Positions 12,846 to 25,606 of a stretch of DNA of 64,000 bases are shown in pieces. The DNA is taken from the NCBI RefSeq assembly GCF_958298935.1, contig NC_084923.1:28984501-29048500 (forward strand), read 5' to 3'. Both the position numbers and the translations under genes were made by a program. The notes beneath the pieces are model-generated. The model worked only from the letters and a program-made list of their open reading frames with translations, was not told the DNA's origin and ran no database searches. This DNA is from Phragmites australis. Lineage: Eukaryota; Streptophyta; Magnoliopsida; Poales; Poaceae. How positions within the stretch are numbered: the first letter of the stretch is position 1; each line of letters starts with the position of its first letter.

Positions 12846-13743
12846 CACTACATGAAAAAAGGCTATAGGTGACAGGTGGTAACCATCATTAGTGACGGGT
12901 CCTGCACCCGTCACCCTAAATGCATCACTGATGAGTTGTCCGTAAATGGTGATGGATCTTAACCTATCATTGACGAAGGTCATAGGTGCGGGTCGTAACA
13001 GTGACTTGTCACTAATGAATGAACATAAATGATGGGTCATAACAGTGACCTGTGACTAATGACTGATAAATATTTTTTGCATTTTTTGATACAAAAAACC
13101 AGAAAAATCACCTGAGCCACCCCAACACAAGGGTCCATCACATATTCCCCACAAGCCATGCCATTTTCAAATGGTTTTCAGTCTTTGTGTTCTATTGAAC
13201 CCGCGACATGTCGTTCTGATAGGAAGCGGATATTTTATCCTTTTAACCTTTGTTGCTGAAGATCATAGGTGACGGGTCATAACCATGACCCATCACCTAT
13301 GTCTGATTAGTGACAGATCAGAACGTTGACCCGTCGCCAATTGCCATGTTACCAATTTCAATTATAGGTTACTCCAGAACTTAAGATCAAATGGATTAAA
13401 CACACTTTTAATGGTTCAATTCAAAGTTTTGGAATCATAAACTGGAATTAAAGTTCAATTGAGCTGTTCATTTCGACCCAAAGCAGCTGTAGAGTTGAAA
13501 TAAGCAACACAATTTAACCTGTCACTAATGACTGAATAGGATGATGTGTCACTAATTAGTTGTCATAAGTGACAGGTCATAACCATGACCCGTCACCTAT
13601 GACTGGCCTAGAATGACTTATCACTGATGAGTTGTCATTAGTTACGGGTCATAACTATGACCCATTACTATTATCATAAGTGAAGAGTCATATTACGATC
13701 TGTCACTAATTTCGTGTCTCCTTTGTCTATTTTTCATTTAGTG
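12846..13743. mobile_element. Non-autonomous CACTA element, copy 1 (898 bp, TSD TGG)
   Basis: Starts CACTACATGAAAAAAGGC and ends TTTTTCATTTAGTG, near-perfect terminal inverted repeats. TGG precedes (12843-12845) and follows (13744-13746), a 3-bp target duplication typical of CACTA. Subterminal repeats such as AGTGACGGGTC and GACCCGTCAC occur in both orientations at both ends. It has no transposase. The copy at 60418-61377 is 62 bases longer; the difference lies near 13215 between short CAT-containing repeats. Confidence 0.9.
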
Positions 13744-14458
13744 TGGGATCAGCTTCACGCCACCCATGCTCGTCACATGGCCGAAATCGCCTATGCGCAG
13801 GTCCCTTTGCATGGCTTAGGCATGGCCATGTGGCAGAGGCGGGGGGTGTGCTACGCGCCAGCTGCTATGACCACCAAGCACGCTTGTTGTCCGGCTTAGC
13901 ACACATGAGCCGCAGTGCCAAAACGGCCCATCAAACCCTCTGGCTGGCCACTGCACCACCTTCTTCTCCTCCGCCCTCCTCGTTCCATGTTGCGAGAGGA
14001 AGCGTGCAAGAAGGAGGCTACGGAGAGGCAGCATGGTGGCTGTAGGAGATGACGGCTGTCGTCGCTACCTAAGGAGGCTCGTGAAGAGCAGACATGAGGA
14101 GATGGCATGCGGAGGAGAAGGCGATGGTTGGGCAGAGCGGTGTGAGGAGGGGTTGGCGGTGACAAGAGAGCGGAGCCGAAGCATCATGAAAGAGGCAGCG
14201 AAAGAGCGAGTGGGTGATTTTTTTCTAACACCGGCCGAGCGGAGAAGGAACTTGAAGACTCAGGAAGCAGTCGGGACAGTGTAGAGCGACCTGAGCATAT
14301 TGGATGGCCTAACTTTCTGATGGAGTAATTGGACAATTCACAAACAGAGGCCGACATGTTCATTGCGAGGAGCTATGAACATGCCTGCATTTAATAGATA
14401 TATAGATGGGTTAATTTATTCATCGTGTACTAGATTAGGTAGAGATCCACATTTGTAA

Positions 14459-15599
14459 TAGATTGTAAGCTCGTTACATGTAGGTTCATACATCAGTAAT
14501 AATCGTAGCAAACTAAATGCTTAAGAAACATTAATTGGAAAGGCAAAGCATCATCACATGCCACTCCATCAGGAGAAGAGAGGTGAAAGTGGCCTAATTA
14601 GGAAGAACATGCAGCAAAACCCAAAGACGCACATAAGGGGTCAACAAAGCATCGGCGACAATCATGCCGAAGGATGAGAAGGTGTTCATGAGGGAGCACT
14701 CATCCACGAACCATGATAACCCTGCGTCTGCTCCAGAAAAGCAAGACAAAAGTGAGAGCCTGTAGTTGGAGGGTGGCGGTGGCGGCGCACCGGGAGGCGA
14801 CTCGTATGGTGGTGGAGTGGTGGCGGAGAGAAAGAGGCACAGGTGGTGGCCACTATGGAGGAGAGGGTGGCAAAGCAACTATCCAGCACCATCAGTAGCT
14901 CGGCATCAGCGACAGATCGATTGTAGGATTCACAATCGGGGTCAGGAGAAATAGAGATCGGAATGGACTGGATTTGGGATCGGGAGGATTTGGAATGGGA
15001 TGATGATTTGGGATTGCTTCTGGATGGCGATGTCGAGAATTTGGGATCGGAAGGAGCTGGTCTTGAAGACTTCAGAATTGCGCAAGGTGGAGTCCATAAG
15101 CAAAGAAGGATTTATCGGCGAGCTGCGAGCAAGGAACAACTTTTCTGGAATGCGAAAGCGACCAAACGGACGATAGTTCCGCATCAGATGGACTTTAATC
15201 ACCACTGCTCAAATCGGAAAGTGCCAAAGTAGATGGCTAACGTGGCTTGCGTGGGAGGTGTTTATATTTAAATATAGAGATGTGGTGTTTTATCAAGACG
15301 CATCTACCAGCTTTCCGTAATCCTAGATGTACAACTCAACAAACCTCTTGGACTTTAGACATTGGTTATGTTGTTAGTGTATGTATTTGTTGGAGTTGTT
15401 TGAAAACATATTTTGTAGCCTACTTTTGTTCACGAACATACAAACTCAGTCCATAGCATCTCTATAAAAAATTGTGTAATTTTGTAGTTACCTTGTATGT
15501 GACTTTATTTGTATGGACACCAACACATCAAACACTAGTGGTTGTACTGATTAATCCATGTACAGATGTAGCCAACAATATATCAGTAATATGACCATA
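14459..15599. other. Unassigned DNA between repeats
   Basis: No gene is recognised. The stretch 14590-14900 is GC-rich and low-complexity, and ORFs on both strands overlap there. Around 14940-15230 a GATTTGGGAT-type repetitive composition gives open frames on both strands. TTTATATTTAAATATAGAG near 15261 is a small palindrome. Nothing supports a functional call. Confidence 0.4.
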
Positions 15600-15656
15600 C
15601 AGTACTACAAATACCCTAATCTAATATGACCATACAGTACTACAAATACCCTAATC
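15587..15656 (+). repeat. 35-bp tandem duplication across the left CACTA terminus
   Basis: Two identical 35-base units (15587-15621, 15622-15656) each contain target DNA (TAATATGACCATA) followed by the transposon end (CAGTACTACAAATACCC). Either unit could be taken as the true left end, and both are preceded by ATA. Confidence 0.85.
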
Positions 15657-16086
15657 AATGCCGGTTCAAAATCACCATCAGTGACGTGTTTTAAACCGAC
15701 ACTGATTACTCGGCACTGATAGTATGTGACTATCAGTGCCAGGTATGGAACCAGCACTGAACGGCACTAATCCGTTTGTTTTTACCAACCGACACTGATA
15801 GGTATTTTCCGCCCTTCTCAAAATGTGGCGGTTGCAGCTAATATTGTGGTATTTTCAAATTTTGGCCGTTGCCGGCAATAGTATATGGTATATTTATAGA
15901 TATGTAGATAAAAATTTAATTTACAAGACACCAAGTTTTATCGTAGCATATATACACAAGCATATATAAATTTCATTTTTAAAACATTATGTCCAGTCAC
16001 AGTATATATACAATGCATACATGTGAGATTTCATTACAACAATGAAAAAGGGTTTATGGTTTCTTGCTAATCAAAGGTTCTGAACT

Positions 16087-19000
16087 CTACTTTTTATTAT
16101 TAGATGAAGGTAACGAGAGAGAGGAACCAAATTCATGGAACTCGCCAGTTGGACTGATGACTTGGTCATTGATGAACCCGACAAGTTATTCTTGAAGTGC
16201 ATTGCTTTCAATGGCCATGAGTCAATCTCTGGACCGCACGAGGAGGAGCAATTTCAAGAATTGAAGAAATCAATCCTTATGAACACGAGTCGGACTTGAA
16301 AATTAGTCATCAAGATGTATGTCGCATACCTCAATATCGACCACCTAGTATGACGCATCTTGGTTGAATCCATGCATGAATTCCATTACATAAAAACCAC
16401 ATAAATTATTGCCCAGGCACTGCTTCCTACAAGGAAAGTCATGTCAGACAATCCATTCTTTGGCGAATGGCCCGTGTCTAACACTCTTCTTGATGTATCG
16501 TAGGTACACTTTGCATGTGTGTAATTATTACTGTAAGTAGACTTAGATTCAATCAAATCAAATATTACCAGAGCAATAACAAAATTGTCGGGTTTTACCT
16601 TTGTAGAAAGTCAATGATGGGTTCATACGTTTCTTTTGGATTATTTTGAGAGTCGAAGACAACAATCTTGCTAATGTCTGGCTGGATGACAAAGATGATC
16701 CAGTGATAACTACATATAGTTCACCATATGTTAGTTAGTCCTAATTTCTAATGATGTATTGCTCAAAAAGAGTAGAATATTCATGGAGGGAAACACGTAC
16801 CCAAAGTGGTAGGTCAAAATTATGTATTTGTTCAATTTTAGCTCCAAGATACACTTCAATGCATAGTCCTCGGTTCCTTTTGGATCGGATTGCATCATTG
16901 CTGGGTTTACATGATGTGGGTCGATGCCCTCTATCCTACATCTTTGTACCTCCATTCTACATAAGGAATAAGTTAAGATATCGAATCCAATGGTACATGA
17001 ATGTATAATGTGAATTATACATATACAACACTTACATAGTCCAACAACTCAAAATAGATACATTGAGGGCATCTTGCTGGTACAGTCGATACATTTCCTC
17101 AAATAATATATAAATAGAGCCATCCTCATGAAGGAAATCTCGATCCTTGTATTTAGCCTCGAACATTTCTCTACCATCTCGCGACTCCTTCATGTACCAC
17201 ACATGGAATTTTCGAAGTTGATATGTCAGTTTGTCCCACACGTTTGGTGCAACCAAGAGTTTGCCCAACTTAAATTGCCATCTCTCGACTGCTTTTGGTG
17301 TCAGAGACTCATCTAGAAATTGGTCTTTTGTCATTTTATCATCTTCAAAAATCTTTCAAGATTCTGCTCTTGTTGTATCTATTCGATAGAAGACTCCTGC
17401 AAGTATTTTTTTTTTTTTGCTTTTGATAGGTGCTAGTCTGGTTTACTCTTAAGCTCAACAGGTTTGGCCATCTTTAAGAAAAACTTCTGTGTTTCTGCAC
17501 AGATTGGTATTTTCTTCTCAGGCTCTGGCTTTTGAAAGAATTTATTGACACTGGCATCCACTATAGTTGTGGTTTCCTCTGGTGTTTGTTCATAAGGAAA
17601 CTTCTCAGGTGCTTCCACCTTCTTAGGTGCCCTTTACTTCTGGGATGAAGCCGACTTTTGAGATGAATTCAAATTCTTAGACTATGTAGCTGTTCTCAAC
17701 TTCGGAGGGGGAGGAGTTGGCTCTCTTGGTGGTGGTGATGGTGGTGACTTCGGAGGGGGAGGAGTTGGCTCTCTTGATGGCACTGGTGCTGTCTTCTGAG
17801 GAGGAGGAGTTGGCTCCCTTGATGGTGACTTACGTAAGGGAGGAGTTGGCTCTCTTCTTTGTGACGATGGCGGTTGTGGCGACCGTGGAGTCAGAGAAAT
17901 TCTGTGTGGTGGGTCCGACTCCACATCAGACGACTCGTCTGTCTCATCTTCAAACACTATGTAACGCTTGGGCCACAAAACGAAGCCACCCACATTTGAT
18001 CCAAGCCTCTTGGAACCCATCTCTCCAAAGTAATCGATGTCAATCTTATGGTATGGCCTTCGCATGGAGTCCATGTGGTCCTTGGCATATCCCCATGGTA
18101 TCCAAAGATCGTTGAAGAGAGCTCCTTCTATGCATTGGTCGACGTGCCCATAGCCATTGTGGTGCTAATGTTCAAGGTGGGCATGACAAGCTTGCACACT
18201 TTCCTTTTTGTGATGTCGTCCACGGGGTAGCGGGCCGATTCTTCTTCCTCAAACCCAGCAGACGCGCAGCTACTCCGACGACCACTGGGGCTAAAAACAT
18301 TTTCTTCGCCTTGCTGCTGTCTGGTTCCTTGTTGAAGTGCTTCTTTGATTTTGGCGTCTGTCATCTGATGCTCTTGTACAAGTTCTTGTCATACTACAGC
18401 TAGCAGCTCTTCCAGTTCTTGTCTCCTTCCCTTCTAACTCCTATAACTTTCGGCGACTTCTGGGAATCCCTCATTCTAAGGCACCACACTCTTGCCTCTG
18501 GTGCGACCTGGGTGCTCTTTGGTTCCTAGTGCCAAGGTTAGCTGGTTTTTCTCCCTTTCTGGCCTGAAAGAGCCTTGGGAAGACTGGGCGTGGGCATCTG
18601 CAATTCTTTGTGTCAGTTCTTGTTCTCTGCCGCTTTTGAAGATTAGGTTGCCATCTGCTAACAAAGTCACCCCTCTCACGTGTAGATAATGCTTTGCTCG
18701 TGCAATCTAGTTAGTCGTTTGAGGTGTGGCACAACTGCAGGTTACTTGTTCTTCCATCTCTTCCCACTCGTCAGATTTCCTCATGTACCCACATGAGCCA
18801 GTTCTGTGGGGGTACACATTCTTGTGGGAGTTTACCTTGGTTACCTCACATAGTCCTTGTGAATTCCTCTGACCACTTGTACTCTACGAAATCATTCCAA
18901 AATGGTTCCACCATCGAATAATCATCCCATTTCGGTGTCCGGCCCACCAAGTGATAATTTCTCCACTACCTACCCTCTAAATTCTTAAACGCAATATCCA

Positions 19001-19468
19001 TTGTTGATAGGGCATGACGCTTCGTTGTGGCCATGTTGCATCCTTCAGGGTATTCAAACTTTGCCACCAACTTGCCCCACATAAGATCCTTGATGTTATC
19101 GGGAATCACCACATGTTATCTCGTTTGCCTCTCCAACTTCTATATGTGATTGCAACTTGGTCCCTCACTAGACACTTGATTGCTATTTTGAACGGCCCCA
19201 GAACAACTTTAGGTCTTGTGGGCTCCCCAACTGAATTGACCTCTGTGATGATGAAACGTCCCTCGACCATCCTGCTAGGACATCGTCCAATCCTCTCTTC
19301 TCCTGTCATCTCATCACCCTCCGGAGCATCAGCATCAGGATCGATCTGACCCTTTGGAGCATCATCTTCGACCCTGCCCGGTGCAGCCTCAGTAGCTATC
19401 TCCAATTCAAACTGATCCATGTTCAAATACACACTTAGGCTACCATCTCCCGTGTGGTCCAGCTCCAT
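16087..19468 (-). pseudogene. CACTA second-gene protein: Transposase_24-like region, proline-rich linker, Ulp1/C48 protease
   Basis: Reading down the minus strand from 19468: an acidic start (GSLSVYLNMDQ, GRFIITEVNSVGEP), then a Transposase_24 (Ptta/En/Spm)-like region (NVYPHRTGSCGYMRKSDEW near 18790; LALGTKEHPGRTRG near 18500), then a block ending GGFVLWPKRYIVF (about 17960), a linker with REPTPPPPK repeats, and a Ulp1-type cysteine protease (YKDRDFLHEDGS, LYQQDALNVS near 17060). Catalytic His is seen in HWIIFVIQPD (codon 16705-16703) and Cys in NNLCGFYVMEF (codon 16401-16399). The stop is at 16089-16087. Introns are likely (for example between 17032 and 16955). Several in-frame stops and shifts break it. 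Such second genes are known in grass CACTA elements; the role of the protease in transposition is not established. Confidence 0.75.
17700..17880 (-). repeat. Proline-rich REPTPPPPK coding repeats
   Basis: A repeated GGAGGAGTTGGCTCTCTTG-type unit (plus strand) encodes on the minus strand REPTPPPPK-like modules, about five copies with variable spacers. It forms the linker between the central domain and the protease of the CACTA second protein. Confidence 0.7.
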
Positions 19469-20970
19469 GTTTGTAGACTCATCTTGTACCGAGGCTGGAG
19501 CCGGATCTAAGGAGGGGCCTTGTATCAGAGGGGGGATGGCACGGGCCGTGCACGGCGGTTGGATTTTTTATGTGCCATTCCTAAATAAAAAATTTAGACA
19601 CAAAAGCACTTGATTTAGAGTTAAAATTAATGACATATGTAATCAAATTTTGGTCAAGAAGGTACAAACATGCACTTAATTTTGATTTCAATAGCTAATT
19701 GCTCTTGCCAGATCTTTGTTTTGCTGCAAGCTATAAAAATAATATTTTGCGCCCCTGCATTCTGACATTATGTTACATGGTACCTGCATTAGTCTTATTA
19801 GTTCAAGTGTTTTGCCTATAGTCAAGAGCATTCTGACATTAATGAACTCGCTGTTGTATTTCATTTATCAATGTTACATATATACAATGTGAAGACATAG
19901 AAGTTAGGATTAGAAAAATGTGCCTTCTCCCAGTGGACAAAGTAACTGGTAATTGCAGTTATGAATTGCCCATAATTGAAACGCAACATGGAGTACTGTA
20001 AAAGTTGCCACTGTTTTGATAAGTCTGAGTTTCTAGGGGGTTGGCTAACTTTTAGGGGTTGCTAACATTTCCCTAATTCACTTGCCACTCTATGACCGCT
20101 GAAAAAACTTGCAACCCCTAAAATCCAATGATTTTCTGAAAATGTTTGAATGTTTGATGCTTATTTGCTAAGCTATAGTACTCATCTAAATTTCAGTACT
20201 AATTTAAAATACAAAACCAATCCTTTAGGGAAAAACACGGCACCTATTTTTTCCAAGAAAATGCAATACCTGACAGCTAGCTACTTTTCTTTGAGGATAC
20301 ACTCATTTTTGGGGGGCCAATAGAAATTAGATATGTAATGATTCGTGTTGTTTTTGTCCTACAGAAAAAATGGCTGCAATTTTTGAGGATTACAATAGGT
20401 TTTTCACCCCAAAAAATAAACAAAAAATTGACTGTGATTTTTCCGATTGCACTTAGTTTTCTTAACAGAGATCAAACACAAAAGATCGATTCAATTTCTT
20501 TGGTATTGCATTCGGTTTTTTTCAGTCTTTGGTATTGCAGCAATAGTTACGGATGTGAGACAACAACAATGGGGAGGAGGGTTGTGTTAGTATTATGCTG
20601 CAGTCCCTGCTCGGTAGAAAGGCTTAAGACTTTGAAACTCTTTGGGTGAGCTCTTGATGAGCACTCAATGACGATGCCTGATTTTCCCTCTCTTTCACGG
20701 TACAATTTTCAGCACATGAGATTAATCTTTGAACCAAATAGTCACATCAGGATAGCTCAATTTGATCTAACTAGCTTGTTGCCCTGCAAGAATATAGTAG
20801 TAGCTAGCGTTGATGCAACTAGTAGAAAAATAGTATATGAATCAACCAGACATCCTTGAAACCCTAAACATCACACAGAGGATGGGGCGGCACCTTAAAC
20901 ATCACAAATGGACTCAACGGCACTGTAAACATCACAAATTTGTTTCATGCAGCGATTACCATTCACAAAT
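19469..20970. other. Presumed intron or leader region of the CACTA second gene
   Basis: AT-rich DNA between the second gene's promoter-like module at 21241 and its first clear coding block at 19468. The ORF at 20338-20649 is built on imperfect repeats containing T runs and TGGTATTGCA; it is not recognised as a protein. An intron or 5' untranslated role is inferred from position only. Confidence 0.35.
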
Positions 20971-20989
20971 TTGCCCTAAAATAGACAAA

Positions 20990-21400
20990 ATCACAACTAC
21001 GAGGAGGAGGCAGCGGCCGGGGATGATGCGGCGGTCGGTTGAGGAGGAGGTGGCGCTTGGGGAGGAGGCGGCCCTTGGGGAGGAGACGACGCTCGGGAGG
21101 AGGCGGCGGGCCGGCACGTCGAGGAGGAGGCAGCGCTTGGGGAGGAGGCTGCACGACTGCGGCGGGCATCAGGAGAAGAGCGCAGAGACGATAATAAGTG
21201 TTTGCTGAATGGAGCGATGAGGGCAGTAGCCAAGTGTTGGCTATATAGGCAAGGTATCAGTGTCTGTTCTTAGTAATAACTAGCATTGATACATGTATTA
21301 GTGCCGGTTATAGTTACTAACCAGCACTGATGCTAACCAGCACTGATATGTGGAGCATCAGTGCTGGTGGCTACTTCGAACTGGCACTGATAATTATTTT
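20990..21400 (-). promoter_or_regulatory. Internal CACTA subterminal-repeat array with TATA box and GC-rich leader
   Basis: Five or so ATCAGTGCYGGTT-type repeats at about 21255-21385 resemble those at the element's ends. On the minus strand they are followed by CCTATATAG (21248-21241) and then a GC-rich stretch (21230-20990) with an Ala/Pro/Ser-coding frame. This looks like a promoter and first exon for the second gene. A similar arrangement occurs at 52480-52620. Alternatively it marks the end of an older CACTA joined here. Confidence 0.5.
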
Positions 21401-21870
21401 TTCTCTGAAAATATTCTTCTATTGTTAAATTCGGCTAAAAACTTGAAAATTCATAGAAAAATTATTATAGTTGAGAAAAATATGAAACCAAATTTGTTGA
21501 GTTTGTATTACCGTTGCCTACACGATTAAAATAGTTGCATGTATGAAATGTGCACTAAATTATCTGTAATTCATTAATAAGTCTATAATTTGTTAATTCC
21601 GTAATGAAATTATGAAATATCCATATAGAAACATGTGAAACCAATTATGTTAATCTTGGTTTTGTGATTTTTAGCTCTTCATTTAATTTTCTCCTTTAAA
21701 CCAATTTGAATTTTAACTAAGTCAAACATACAAAAACTTAATAATATAGATTTCCAACAAGAGAAAAGTGTGGTGTCACATAAGTCCGATCATCTGGTCC
21801 GACACTCAGATCTGAACTTTCAAAAAGTTGCTCCATGTTATGGTCACCAAATACATGAAATCTGCTTTCA

Positions 21871-24662
21871 TTAAATAATTAATGATTCGTTATGGTCACA
21901 GTGTATGTAGGTAGCTTCCTCAGTATCATTAATGAGAGGAAGTTCGACATTCTCTCCAAAAGGAGGCAGGTCATCGAATTTGTCGTAATCTTCTTCGTCG
22001 ACAACATCCTCAACACTGACAATTTTTCTTTTTTCTTGAAGAACCATGTGACACTCCTTCTTGTTAGCAGGGTCTAGGTCCTTTCCATAGAAGACTTGTG
22101 CAACATCCTTGGCAAGAACGAATGGTTGTTCTCTATATCCGACAAGTTTGAGGTCCACGGTAGTCATACTGTGCTTGTTGACCTTAACTCCCGAATCATT
22201 GGCACCGAAACAGAGGGACAATCAACTTGCCATATTCAAGCTCCCAAATCTCCTCTATAAATCCATAGTAGGTCTCCCTGTTGCCATCACGGTCCTAGGT
22301 ATCAATACGGACACTGCTATTTTGATTAGTGCTCTTGTTATCTTGTGCTCTCGTATAAAATGTATAGTCATTGATGTCGTATGCTTGGAATGTGCAGATC
22401 GTAGTTGACGGGCTATTAGCCTGCAGTTCCAACAGAGCATCGTCGGTATCCTTACCCATCATGTGTTGACGTAACCAATTACCAAAATTATCTCTATGCT
22501 CTCTTATGATCCAATCATTTGACTTCATTGGATTTGTGGAGCGTAGCATGCTCATGTGCATATTAACATACGGGCCCACTACAAGTGACTATTGCCGAAC
22601 TACAAAGTGTGCTTGAGTGAATGAAACATGATCTTTTATATGGATTGAAGTATGACCTATCGTCCCTTTTCCCTTTAGCCTCCCCTCATAGCGAGATATA
22701 GGCATATTATCAATCGCGTTCAGTTTCATGTAGTCAATGCAGAACTCAATGACCTTCTCCGTACTCCACCCTTGGGCAATGCAACCTTAGGGGTGACCTC
22801 GGTTACAAACATATTTCTTCAGAACCCCCATGAACCTTTTGAAAGGATACATCTGATGCAAAAACATAGGACCAAGACTCCTTATCTCACCCACAATATA
22901 AAAAATTAAATGGGGCATTATATGAAAAAATGTTGAAGGAAAAATAGTCTCAAACTGCATATAGTATGGCCCACGTCTTCTTGCAGCTTTGCCAGTCTGA
23001 TCGGATCAATGACCTTCTGTGAAATTGCTTTGAAGAATGAAAAAAAAATTATGATTGGGTCTCGGACGTTATCTAGCAGAATAACTCTAATTGCAACTGG
23101 AATCATCTGCGTCATCATCACATGATAATCATGAGACTTCATGCCAACTAACTTCTTATCTTGTATGTTTACTAAGCTCCTAATGTCGGAGGAATAACCA
23201 GTTGGAACTTTGACATCACGCAATCAACCACACAGGTGGATCTTCTCTTCCTTGCTCATAGTGTAGCAAGCTGCAGGAAGTTTCTTTTTGCCGTTGTCTA
23301 ATTGTATGTAATGTAGGTCATTCGTGAGGTTCATTTCTTCCAGGTCCAGCCATGCATTTATTGTATCTTTTGTTTTGCCGGATATGTCTAATAAGGTACC
23401 AATTAAGATCTTCAACTAATGGTTTGAGGTACACATCGATATTGTTGCCGAGTTGATTTGGACCACTAACCAGCAAAGACATAATAAGGTACTTCCGCTT
23501 CATGCACATCCAGGGTGGAAGGTTGTAGATACAGAGAGTCATGTGCCAAGTACTATAAGTACTTCTCGTGTTGCCGAAAGGATTCATCCCATCTATACTC
23601 AATCCGAACCTTATATTCCTCACTTCATCTCTGAAATCCTTGTATTTTGAATCGAATCTCCTCCATTGCATACCATCAGTAGGGTGTCTAAGCATTCCAT
23701 CTTTCTTGTGCTATTTAGCGTGGTATCGCGTCAACTCAGCATTCACTCTGTTAGCAAATAATTGCTTCAAACAGGGGATTATAGGGAAATACTAAACCAC
23801 CTTAACGGGAGGGGGGGGGGTCTTTTCTTCTTTCTCTTCACCCCCACACCATCGCTCTCGATATCATCAACGTTGCGCTTGTACCGTGGTGCATTGCAAA
23901 CGTGACATGCTACCAAGTCTGCATTCTTGCCGTGAAAAAATATGCAGTCGTTTCCACATGCTTGTATTTTCTCTACTTCCAATCCCATTGGGCAGACAAC
24001 CTGCTTGGCATGGTACATATTTTTTTGGGCAACATGTTCCCCCTTGGAAGCAATTCCCTCAAGAATTCTAACAATTCATTGAAGCCCTTATCGGTCCAAC
24101 CATTGCTAGCCTTCATTTGCATCCGTGTCAGTACCACATGCAACTTGTTGTGCTCATCTTTATAGTTCGAGAAAACTGGTGTTTTAGAGTTCTCTACCAT
24201 GCGCTAGAACTTTTGATGTTGTCTATCACTGGTGAAGTCCCCCTCCCTATCGCATAACATTTGCTCTAAGCCATCTTCATTGTCGCCAACAAAAGTATCC
24301 TTTCCATTGTTCTTGACAAAAGTATCTTCAAATACCGACATATCAAAGTCTTTGTTAGCCATCATATCGTTGCTTATGTCTTCTTCTACTATTGGTTGCC
24401 CTTCATGCACAACATCTTCAAGTTCACCGTGCTCAGTCCAACGAGTATAGCTAGCCTTGAAACCCTTCCGAATCAAGTGTGCAAGGATCTACTCTATTTT
24501 TGAAAACTGCTTCTCGTTCTTGCAGTCGACACACGAACAACATATATAGTGATTGGCACACTTCCTTTTTGGCTTCTTGTACACTGCGGTAGCCCTGAGA
24601 AAATCCTCAATGCCAACAAAGAACTATAGCCCTCGATCCTAGTACATCCATGACCGGTCCAT
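21871..24662 (-). pseudogene. TNP2-like CACTA transposase, broken
   Basis: The minus-strand reading begins after an AG acceptor with MDRSWMY (24662), the transposase-associated domain, followed by a Cys-containing segment. The Transposase_21 (tnp2) core follows: CHVCNAPRYKR at about 23900, LSIDGMNPFGNT and LCIYNLPPWMCMKRKY at about 23600-23500, KLPAACYTMSKEEK at about 23280 and KLVGMKSHDYHVMMTQM at about 23130. A DUF4218-like part (about 22900-22650) and a DUF4216-like C-terminus (REHRDNFGNWL, YDINDYTFYTRA, 22580-22295) complete it. Several stops (for example after MDRSWMY) and frame changes destroy the frame, so it should encode no active transposase. Upstream exon-like sequence lies near 24740-24860 and a TATA box near 25611. 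Confidence 0.85.
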
Positions 24663-25606
24663 CTACAAATTATTATAATTAAACACATGCAACTTATAAT
24701 CATTAAACATTTCAAAATCTAGAACAAATTTATTGAATTACCTCGCATCTTGATTGGTCCCTATTTGAGGGCCCATCTCCTTCCGGTATTTGGGCGGGTC
24801 GGGGGACCCGCATTCCAAAGGCTTCCATGTCTGATTGGGACCAATGGGTGGACGTGCCATCCCTACAACACAATATTCTATCAATTATGTTAAATTGACT
24901 ACATTGATAAATGAACAGAGAAAATTCACTGGATTATTATTTAAATTCAAGACTTTAAAAATATACGTAAACCACATACTAGAAAATTAGAGCTAGATTT
25001 TAGGGGCATTTGGAAAACCCCCCCTGATTTTTATTCTTTGCAAGGATGCCACTCGAATGATAGTTCTAGTGGTATTTTTGCAATATTTAATGGTAATAAT
25101 GGTTCAAGTAGTGGCAAATTTGCAATTTTCTATTGATTTTAATGTACGCACTCACATCTATTTACGTATGACTACTCTTTAAATCATCTACAATGACAAA
25201 ATATCGATCTTTCTCTAATTTATATCATATTGGAGCTCTTGCTCATTCCAAAATTCAACACCAAGGAACAACAACCTAAATTCAAACCTAGAGCAATATA
25301 GCAACAGAATCCAACTAAGAATCAAATGTAGATCATCTCTATATATCTAACAATGATAAAGTTGCAAACTTTTCCTAAATTAGATCTCAATTGCATCTCT
25401 AAATCCATAACCATAGAAAAGCTCCAACCATCAACCCTAGAGCAATCTACCAAATAAATCTATCTAAAAAAGAAATATAGATCATCTAACCTTAGAGCAC
25501 TTGACTCCTCCAAATCTTGAATCCTCCAACCGTAGAGATGGTAGAAATGACAAAAATGGTGATCGGCACTGTTCTGGTGGGCTTACGGCGGCTCTGGTCG
25601 TGCTGG

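Larger units (their letters stand above)
11650..14458. repeat. 2.8-kb duplicated segment, copy 1
   Basis: The sequence from GGTTTTTATGGC to AGGTAGAGATCC is repeated at 59225-62090 in the same orientation with modest divergence. The shared block includes a Copia 3' end, about 0.9 kb of unassigned DNA, a CACTA element with the same TSD, and 0.7 kb of GC-rich DNA. Left and right flanks differ between copies. The plus-strand ORFs at 13743-14284 are GC-rich chance frames and are not conserved as proteins between copies. Confidence 0.85.

Noticed and set aside
13743..14284. Gene-like GC-rich ORFs after the mini CACTA
   Set aside because: Compared with 61381-61800, indels shift the frames, so protein conservation is absent.
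14713..15232. GC-rich ORFs on both strands
   Set aside because: Low-complexity composition, no start context, no domains.
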